Assembly (NCBI GenBank): GCA_003162255.1
Contig: PMMJ01000314.1
Location: forward strand, 1 to 10,636
Length of the DNA: 10,636 bases
Source of the DNA: Acidobacteriaceae bacterium
Lineage (GTDB): Bacteria; Acidobacteriota; Terriglobia; Terriglobales; Acidobacteriaceae
Reading direction: 5' to 3'
Positions 6,531 to 10,636 of this stretch are shown here, one piece after another. The position numbers and the translations under genes are program-made. Numbering within the stretch: position 1 is the first letter of the stretch; each line of letters starts with the position of its first letter. The notes beneath the pieces were generated by a model. That model was not told where the DNA came from and made no database searches. It saw only the letters and a list, made by a program, of their open reading frames with translations.

Positions 6531-6992
6531 ATGTCCGACCCGCGTTATCCAATCGGAAAGTTTTCCTACGATGGCCCGCTCACGGCAGAACAAAAGCAGC
6601 AGTACTTGACCGATATCGAGCAAACTCCCGCCCGTTTGCGCGCCGCCCTTCACGGACTCTCTGGCGAGCAACTGGATACTCCTTACCGCGATGGCGGCTG
6701 GACGCTGCGCCAGGTGGTCCATCACGTCCCCGACAGCCACATGAACTCATACATTCGCTTCAAGTTGGCGCTCACCGAAAACGAGCCCACCATCAAGCCC
6801 CACTTGGAAAATCTCTGGGCCGAGTTGCCCGAGGCCAAGCGTGCCCCGATTGAAGTGTCGCTGGCCTTGCTCGATTCCCTCCACCAGCGCTGGATGCTGA
6901 TGCTTCGCGAGTTGACCGACGGGGAATGGAAGCGCACTTTCCGCCATCCCGTGGCGCATGTCACGAGCTTGCGCGAGCGACGGGGTTGGTGA
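6531..6992 (+). CDS. YfiT/BstA-like DinB-superfamily protein with apparent internal deletion
   Basis: A four-helix-bundle protein of the DinB/YfiT superfamily. Bacillus YfiT (BstA) binds a metal through three His residues and is linked to thiol (bacillithiol) transfer. The N-terminal and middle parts are typical: YPIGKFSYDGPLTAEQ, LDTPYRDGGWTLRQVVHHVPDSHMNSYIRFKLALTE (two blocks), KPHLENLWAELP. The VVHHVPDSH segment (around 62-70) gives the first ligand. At 153 residues it is roughly 20-25 shorter than usual. The end reads WKRTFRHPVAHVTSLRERRGW (in two parts: WKRTFRHPV, then AHVTSLRERRGW), whereas relatives have a loop-helix segment ending WHxxHHxAHxTSLRER between these parts. The reading frame is intact and the two His in HPVAH keep HxxxH spacing. 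GGAGG seven bases before the ATG is an excellent ribosome-binding site. It converges on the PEGA gene. Confidence 0.85.
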   Translation: MSDPRYPIGKFSYDGPLTAEQKQQYLTDIEQTPARLRAALHGLSGEQLDTPYRDGGWTLRQVVHHVPDSHMNSYIRFKLALTENEPTIKPHLENLWAELPEAKRAPIEVSLALLDSLHQRWMLMLRELTDGEWKRTFRHPVAHVTSLRERRGW

Positions 6993-6998
6993 GTTTAT

Positions 6999-7012
6999 CC
7001 GCGTCTGCGCGG
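6999..7012. terminator. possible weak bidirectional terminator hairpin
   Basis: CCGCG-TCTG-CGCGG forms a 5-bp GC-rich stem in the 26-base gap between two convergent genes, the right place for a shared terminator. There is no U-tract on either strand, so it would be weak or Rho-assisted. Confidence 0.25.
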
Positions 7013-7018
7013 TGCACT

Positions 7019-7726
7019 CTATTGGTTCTTCTCAAGTGTGGCTTTCATATTGACTTCCGAACCGGCAAACACGGAAATCTCTTTCGTCCATGCGGCGTAT
7101 CCGCTTTGCGAGACCTTAACCGTGTGTTTACCCGCCGGAAGCTTCAGGGTAGCGGGAGCATTGCCAACAAAACTATCGTCAACGTACACGTCCACGCCGT
7201 CCGGCACCGAAGTCAGAACGATCTTGCCTTCCTCTTTCGAAGCAGGGGTGGCGTCAGCGGACTTAGTGATTGAGGGTGCGGCCGGAACGGCCTTAGGGTC
7301 GGGGACCACGACCGCTTTTTCGGCCGTCTTGACCGCCGCTGCCTGCTTGGTTTCGCCGGCCAGTTCGTCGGCCACCTGTTCATAGAATTTGTCAGCCATG
7401 CGGTCGCCTGCGCCCCAAGACATGCCCTTCTTGTTCTGCACGTTGATGATCAGGGTAGCCTGACTCGCACCCTCAGGCTCTACCGAGGCATTGGCGATAA
7501 ACCCTTCTGACGAAAAAGAGTGACCGGTTTCAAAAGTGAACATCAACATCTTTTCGTCAACGTAAGTCACAACGTGCCGCTCCCGTGCTGTGCGGACAGC
7601 AGCTAGAAAGACTTGCTCGGGAGAATTGTTATAGACCTTCTTCTTGGGTTTCGCCTGCGCACAGATCGGCGACAGAACCGCAACCGCGGCAAGGATAATG
7701 AAACATGACTGCGCTGAACGTCTCAT
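7019..7726 (-). CDS. exported PEGA-domain protein
   Basis: A 235-residue exported protein. A signal peptide is clear (RRSAQSCFIILAAVAVLSP then ICAQA, cleavage near residue 25), followed by a basic KPKKK stretch. Residues about 30-130 form a compact domain of unknown family (SPEQVFLAAVRTARERHVV, FETGHSFSSEGF, NVQNKKGMSWGAGDRM). An Ala/Pro/Lys-rich linker (about 130-165) leads to a C-terminal PEGA domain (167-235: GKIVLTSVPDGVDVYVDD, LPAGKHTVKVSQSGY). PEGA repeats occur in cell-surface proteins and are thought to mediate protein contacts; the precise role here is unknown. The ATG at 7726 follows GGGAGAG with a 5-base spacer; an upstream start at 7753 would bury the signal peptide. It is downstream of ydcF on the same strand, after 139 bp, and converges on the YfiT-like gene. 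Confidence 0.85.
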   Translation of the reverse strand: MRRSAQSCFIILAAVAVLSPICAQAKPKKKVYNNSPEQVFLAAVRTARERHVVTYVDEKMLMFTFETGHSFSSEGFIANASVEPEGASQATLIINVQNKKGMSWGAGDRMADKFYEQVADELAGETKQAAAVKTAEKAVVVPDPKAVPAAPSITKSADATPASKEEGKIVLTSVPDGVDVYVDDSFVGNAPATLKLPAGKHTVKVSQSGYAAWTKEISVFAGSEVNMKATLEKNQ

Positions 7727-7755
7727 GAATTCTCTCCCGGGTACACGATCCACGT

Positions 7756-7795
7756 GACCCTCACTAGGGGATCAACTAAAAGTACGTTGAGGGTC
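7756..7795. promoter_or_regulatory. 8-bp inverted repeat upstream of the PEGA gene
   Basis: GACCCTCA (7756-7763) and TGAGGGTC (7788-7795) are perfect inverted copies separated by 24 bases, 30 bp upstream of the PEGA gene start. It could be an operator or, on the minus strand, a leader stem after ydcF. The large loop makes a terminator unlikely. Chance occurrence cannot be excluded. Confidence 0.3.
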
Positions 7796-7865
7796 GCTCG
7801 CGGGGAGCCGTGCACATCTTTCGATGAACGTCACCACGCTATGCCCGGTTGAAAGGGTTGTCAAA

Positions 7866-8495
7866 TCAGCTGATTCCGAGCTTCCACGCCAGATAACTCG
7901 CTGCCTCGCGCATCACCGCCTCGAAGCGCTCCCACAGCGGCAGCGGACGCGACTGTGGCCGGGGCGCCAACTCCACTTGCACGCCTTCGTGCTCCAGCAA
8001 CGCGCGAATGCGAAACACATGGTATGCGTCGCTGACCGCAATGCAACTCCTCATGCCATTCGCACGCATGATGTTGGCCACCCGCGCCGCCGACTGCGCC
8101 GTATCCGAGCCTTGCGTCTCCGCGATCAGAGCCTGCTCCGGGACGCCGCGCCGCAGAAGATAGTCTCTGCCCACGCCGCCTTCGCTGAAATCCGGATCCT
8201 GCGCCGCTCCGCCGGTCGTGATCACCACTGGAGCCATTCCTTTTTGAAACAATTCGTAACCGTGATCCAGACGCGCCCGGTACACCGGCGAAGGATGACC
8301 GGCATACTCGGCCGCTCCGAAAATGGCAATCACGTCCGCTTTTTCCGCGGGCGCCTCGGCGGCGGCGCGCACGATGCGCAACCCGGTAATCCCGAAAAAT
8401 AGAAACACCGCTCCCACCACCGCCAGCAACAACAGCAGCCACGGACGCATCCAGAAAAATTTTCTCGGGGCAGATGGATTAGTATCTTCGGACAT
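7866..8495 (-). CDS. YdcF/SanA-family (DUF218) membrane-anchored protein
   Basis: A 209-residue protein with one N-terminal membrane segment (about 18-42, WLLLLLAVVGAVFLFFGITG) and a DUF218 domain. Recognisable blocks are ADVIAIFGAAEYAGHPSPVY (53-72), RARLDHGYELFQKG (73-86), VVITTGGAAQDPDFSEGGVG (90-109) and RDYLLRRGVPEQALIAE. The GxxGRD-like turn and SDAYHVFRIRAL segment fit the Rossmann-like fold. Family members include E. coli SanA, involved in envelope barrier function, and YdcF, which binds S-adenosylmethionine; no enzymatic role is firmly known. The ATG at 8495 lacks a clear Shine-Dalgarno sequence: the 11 bases ahead of it separate it from palindromic site B. tsaC is 110 bp upstream on the same strand, nearly all of that gap being repeat. 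The pair is probably co-transcribed. Confidence 0.88.
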   Translation of the reverse strand: MSEDTNPSAPRKFFWMRPWLLLLLAVVGAVFLFFGITGLRIVRAAAEAPAEKADVIAIFGAAEYAGHPSPVYRARLDHGYELFQKGMAPVVITTGGAAQDPDFSEGGVGRDYLLRRGVPEQALIAETQGSDTAQSAARVANIMRANGMRSCIAVSDAYHVFRIRALLEHEGVQVELAPRPQSRPLPLWERFEAVMREAASYLAWKLGIS

Positions 8496-8506
8496 CTATA
8501 GACCCA

Positions 8507-8602
8507 GGGTTTCAAGGTTTCAAGGTGGGTCAGTCGGACGGCCGATCAGAGTGTCAAAAGATTACAACCTTGAAACTCTCAAACCTTGAAACTTTGAAAC
8601 CT
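8507..8602. repeat. palindromic array B: 8-bp units RGTTTCAA in inverted arms
   Basis: The left arm is GGTTTCAA twice plus GGT (8508-8526). The right arm, read on the minus strand from 8601 to 8564, is GGTTTCAA, AGTTTCAA, GGTTTGAG, AGTTTCAA, then GGTTGT. The left arm pairs with 8583-8601 at 18 of 19 positions, leaving a loop of about 56 bases; an alternative pairing with 8564-8577 is possible. It fills nearly the whole gap between the tsaC stop (8606) and the ydcF start codon (8495) and would be transcribed if the two genes share an mRNA. It is architecturally like sites A and C but unrelated in sequence. Confidence 0.88.
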
Positions 8603-8605
8603 GCC

Positions 8606-9244
8606 TTAAGATAATGCTTCGACAATATCCTTCGCGGGAATCGCGCCATCACGCAGAATCTGCCAGGTACCGTCCGCTCTGAAGTGCACGATCGTCGATG
8701 AAATTGTCCGCGGAGACGGGCCGCCGTCCACGATCAGCGAGATGCGGTCCTGCAATTGCTCTCTTACTCCCTCAGCGCTCGTGCACTCCGCGGAGCCGCT
8801 CAGGTTGGCGGAGGTTGCCGTGATCGGGATCTTCGCCGCCCGCACAACCGCCAGCGGAATTTCGGCCGCCGGCACGCGCAGCGCCACGTTCCCCGTATTC
8901 GCCGTTACCTTTAACGGCAGATGCGACGCCGCCGGCACAATCATGGTCAGCGGGCCCGGCCAGAAACGCCGCGCCAGAAGGTGGAAGTCATCCGGCAGGG
9001 GACGAGCAAACTCTTCCGCCTGATCCACGTTCTCGATCAGCAGCGAGAGGGGCTTGTGGCGTAGGCGCGATTTGATCTCATAGACGCGCTCGACCGCGCG
9101 CAGGTTGAACGGGTCCGCCGCCAGACCATAGAATGTGTCGGTCGGCATCCCGAGCACCTGCCCGGCCTGAATCTGTTCGGCAGCGTACTTGATCAGCGAA
9201 GCTTCGGGCGTTTCGGCATCAATTTTCAGGATTTCCGCGAGCAC
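8606..9244 (-). CDS. tsaC: L-threonylcarbamoyladenylate synthase (TsaC/Sua5/YrdC family)
   Basis: Makes threonylcarbamoyl-AMP from threonine, bicarbonate and ATP, the first step of t6A37 modification of ANN-decoding tRNAs. The 212-residue product is a single YrdC domain with no Sua5 C-terminal extension. Key segments: PTDTFYGLAADP (34-45), KSRLRHKPLSLLI (58-70; Lys58, Arg60 and Lys64 at the expected ligand positions), FWPGPLTMIV (94-103), NVALRVP (119-125) and TATSANLSG (142-150). The GTG at 9244 was chosen because GGGAAGGG sits six bases upstream and the family alignment begins at about AEILKIDAETPE. An upstream ATG at 9319 is also in frame and would add 25 residues made of three NVxxD repeats. 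No other t6A genes are nearby. It is divergent from the RNA methyltransferase and upstream of ydcF. Confidence 0.94.
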   Translation of the reverse strand: MLAEILKIDAETPEASLIKYAAEQIQAGQVLGMPTDTFYGLAADPFNLRAVERVYEIKSRLRHKPLSLLIENVDQAEEFARPLPDDFHLLARRFWPGPLTMIVPAASHLPLKVTANTGNVALRVPAAEIPLAVVRAAKIPITATSANLSGSAECTSAEGVREQLQDRISLIVDGGPSPRTISSTIVHFRADGTWQILRDGAIPAKDIVEALS

Positions 9245-9262
9245 TCTAGTCCCTTCCCGACC

Positions 9263-9307
9263 GTCGGCACAAACGTTGTCGGCATAAACATTGTCGAAGT
9301 GAACATT
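9263..9307 (-). repeat. 15-bp tandem triplicate at the tsaC 5' end
   Basis: Three adjacent 15-bp units occupy 9263-9277, 9278-9292 and 9293-9307. On the minus strand they read AACGTTTGTGCCGAC, AATGTTTATGCCGAC and AATGTTCACTTCGAC. If tsaC starts at 9319 they encode NVHFD-NVYAD-NVCAD; if it starts at the better-supported GTG at 9244 they lie in the leader. The units have diverged at several sites, so the triplication is not recent. Confidence 0.85.
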
Positions 9308-9395
9308 GAAATGTACCATACCACGAGCCTCGGCCGAAGTTTCGACTGGACATTCGTATTATCCTGACTCTTAGCTACGAATCTTGAACCAACCC

Positions 9396-10232
9396 ATGAA
9401 GCAAGACGCGAAGGCCGCGAGAACGCGTAGTCGAGCGGATCGTTTGCGCCCCGTCGCCGGCCGCCACAACCAGAGGCTGAAAGAATTGCGGCTCGCATTC
9501 CGCCGCGCCGAACTGACGGCCCAGGGGGAGTGTGCCATCGAAGGCGGTAAGTTGCTCGACGAAGCATTGCGCAGCGGCCTGCATCTGGAGAGCGTATTCT
9601 TCAGCGAATCGGCACGTCCTCTTGCCGAGAAACTTCTGCCCCAGATCAATGCCCGCACCGAAACGCTCGTCCTGCCCAACGCGCTCTTCAACTCGATCGT
9701 GCCCAGTGACGCGCCCCAGGGCGTGGCGGCTCTGCTCAAGCCGCCGGCTTTCTCTTCCACGCAACTGCTCGACTGCTCCGGCGAAGGACCGTTGGTGGTA
9801 GCCGCCGGCCTGCAAGATCCCGGTAATCTGGGCACGATTTTGCGCTCCGCCGAAGCCTTTGGCGCCGCCGGAATTTTTCTGACCGAAGGAACCGTCAGTG
9901 CTTACAACTTGAAGGTTCTGCGCGGTTCGGCGGGCTCGATCTTCCGCTTGCCATGGCTGCGAATCCCTTCCACGGAACTGATCCCGCTTCTGCGCGCGCA
10001 TGGCGTTCGCCTGCTGGCGACTTCGTCGCACCAGGGAACTCCGCTGCCCCAGATCTCATGGACCTTGCCGCTTGCGATCTTCATCGGCAACGAAGGGGCC
10101 GGCCTGTCCCGTGAACTAAGGAGCCAAATGGACGAGACCGTGGCGATCCCGCAATCCGCGCAAGTCGAATCGCTCAACGCCGGAGTCACCGCCAGTATCG
10201 TGTTGTACGAAGCCGCAAGAAATCGAAAATGA
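9396..10232 (+). CDS. TrmH/SpoU-family RNA 2'-O-methyltransferase
   Basis: Transfers methyl from S-adenosylmethionine to a ribose 2'-OH of rRNA or tRNA. The 278-residue protein has an N-terminal substrate-binding domain (about 20-115, starting VAGRHNQRLKELRLAFRRAE and containing CAIEGGKLLDEAL) and a C-terminal SPOUT knot domain. All three SpoU motifs are present: motif 1 LQDPGNLGTILRSAEAFG (139-156; Asn144 and Arg150), motif 2 IFIGNEGAGLS (228-238) and motif 3 IPQSAQVESLNAGVTASI (251-268). The exact target nucleotide cannot be told from sequence; RlmB, TrmH and TsnR-like roles are all possible. The ATG at 9396 was chosen; an in-frame TTG at 9384 is the alternative. Neither has a clear Shine-Dalgarno sequence. 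rarA follows after 96 bp filled by palindromic site C, and tsaC diverges upstream. Confidence 0.93.
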   Translation: MKQDAKAARTRSRADRLRPVAGRHNQRLKELRLAFRRAELTAQGECAIEGGKLLDEALRSGLHLESVFFSESARPLAEKLLPQINARTETLVLPNALFNSIVPSDAPQGVAALLKPPAFSSTQLLDCSGEGPLVVAAGLQDPGNLGTILRSAEAFGAAGIFLTEGTVSAYNLKVLRGSAGSIFRLPWLRIPSTELIPLLRAHGVRLLATSSHQGTPLPQISWTLPLAIFIGNEGAGLSRELRSQMDETVAIPQSAQVESLNAGVTASIVLYEAARNRK

Positions 10233-10239
10233 CAGTTCT

Positions 10240-10318
10240 CACCACAGAGTCACAGAGGCACAGAGAAAGAACTAAGAAATTGCGTTGGTTTTCTCTGCGT
10301 CTCTGTGACTCTGTGGTG
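10240..10318. repeat. palindromic array C: 8-bp units CACAGAGN in inverted arms
   Basis: The left arm (10240-10268) begins with ACCACAGAGT, then further CACAGAGN units. The right arm (10290-10318) is its inverted copy, ending CTCTGTGGTG. The outer 18 positions pair perfectly (10240-10257 with 10301-10318). A further 11 pair with one wobble and one mismatch. The loop is 21 bases (10269-10289), the same length as in site A. The right arm contains GGTG, the likely ribosome-binding site of rarA, and the adjoining TGA (10317-10319) is the in-frame stop that limits the rarA frame. Confidence 0.92.
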
Positions 10319-10328
10319 AAATAGTTCT

Positions 10329-10636
10329 GTGAATCTATTCCAGCCCATCCCGCCGGAAGACTCCAGTTCCCAGGGCGCGCGCCCGCTGGCCGATCGTATG
10401 CGTCCGCGCACCCTCGATGAATTCGTTGGGCAGGAGCATCTGGTGGGCCCCGGCAAACCGCTGCGCGTGCAGATCGAGCGCGACGAACTTGATTCTTCAG
10501 GGTCGGGGTCGATGATTCTCTGGGGTCCGCCGGGGGTGGGAAAAACCACGCTGGCCAAGATCATCGCCGAGACCACCCAGGCTACTTTCATCGAGTTCTC
10601 CGCCGTCATGAGCGGCATCAAGGAGATCAAGCAGGT
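10329..10636 (+). CDS. rarA: replication-associated recombination protein RarA (AAA+ ATPase; 3' part outside window)
   Basis: RarA (MgsA, related to eukaryotic WRNIP1) is a tetrameric AAA+ ATPase of the clamp-loader type that acts at stalled replication forks. The first 102 residues are visible. They match the family start: MNLFQPIPPED, then PLADRMRPRTLDEFVGQEHL (19-38), VGPGKPLR, and the Walker A motif GPPGVGKT (66-73), followed by KIIAETTQATFIEFSAVMSG. The Walker B and later domains lie beyond the window. The GTG at 10329 is the only suitable start: an in-frame TGA stands at 10317-10319, and MNLFQ is the typical family beginning. The best ribosome-binding candidate is GGTGA (10315-10319), inside the right arm of site C. 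It is downstream of the RNA methyltransferase gene on the same strand. Confidence 0.95.
   Translation, partial: MNLFQPIPPEDSSSQGARPLADRMRPRTLDEFVGQEHLVGPGKPLRVQIERDELDSSGSGSMILWGPPGVGKTTLAKIIAETTQATFIEFSAVMSGIKEIKQ

Noticed and set aside
7864..7875. 12-base perfect palindrome AATCAGCTGATT at the end of ydcF
   Set aside because: It overlaps the stop codon and last codons of ydcF, is isolated, and has no loop or U-tract; chance is a sufficient explanation.
9357..9363. Overlapping -10-like boxes on both strands (TATTAT and GATAAT) between tsaC and the methyltransferase gene
   Set aside because: No acceptable -35 box is found at the right distance on either strand, so I did not annotate promoters there.
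9375..10031. 218-codon minus-strand frame opposite the RNA methyltransferase
   Set aside because: Antisense to intact SpoU motifs; no domain of its own.

Overview
This is a GC-rich bacterial chromosomal window. It carries ordinary housekeeping and accessory genes on both strands, with no phage, plasmid or transposase genes. The gene set and protein style suggest an acidobacterium of the Koribacter/Terriglobus type: an mrdA-type PBP2, a PilZ protein next to a LuxR-type regulator, a secreted PEGA protein, a YfiT-type DinB protein, an RhaI-type rhamnose isomerase, and intergenic regions full of short palindromes. The assignment is an inference from memory of such genomes, not a database result.

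Left part, minus strand (1-5345). From upstream to downstream the genes are PBP2 (mrdA), a PilZ-domain protein, a LuxR-type regulator with a degenerate receiver, bacterioferritin (bfr), and an L-rhamnose isomerase (rhaI) cut by the left edge. PilZ and the regulator are 59 bp apart and probably co-transcribed. The 411 bp between the regulator and bfr are packed with structure: a palindromic array of 7-bp units (site A) and a separate 165-bp element with inverted ends and nested hairpins.

Middle, plus strand (5729-6992). A signal-anchored cyclase-family protein has lost its metal-binding motif. Next comes a YfiT/DinB-type protein that appears to have suffered an internal in-frame deletion. A 383-bp gap separates mrdA from the divergent cyclase gene.

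Right part (7019-10636). On the minus strand, threonylcarbamoyl-AMP synthase (TsaC/Sua5) is followed by a YdcF-family membrane protein and then an exported PEGA-domain protein. On the plus strand, divergent from tsaC, a TrmH/SpoU RNA methyltransferase is followed by rarA, which is cut by the right edge.

The most unusual feature is non-coding. Three intergenic elements (sites A, B and C) differ in sequence but share a design: 7- or 8-bp units in tandem, arranged as two inverted arms able to form a long hairpin. Each ends 9-20 bp before the start codon of the next gene (bfr, ydcF, rarA). At site C the likely ribosome-binding site of rarA lies inside an arm. Other points worth checking are a regulator with Glu at the phospho-acceptor position, a cyclase-fold protein without its metal motif, a YfiT protein whose shortened C-terminus recreates an HxxxH motif, and a 15-bp triplicate repeat at the tsaC start.
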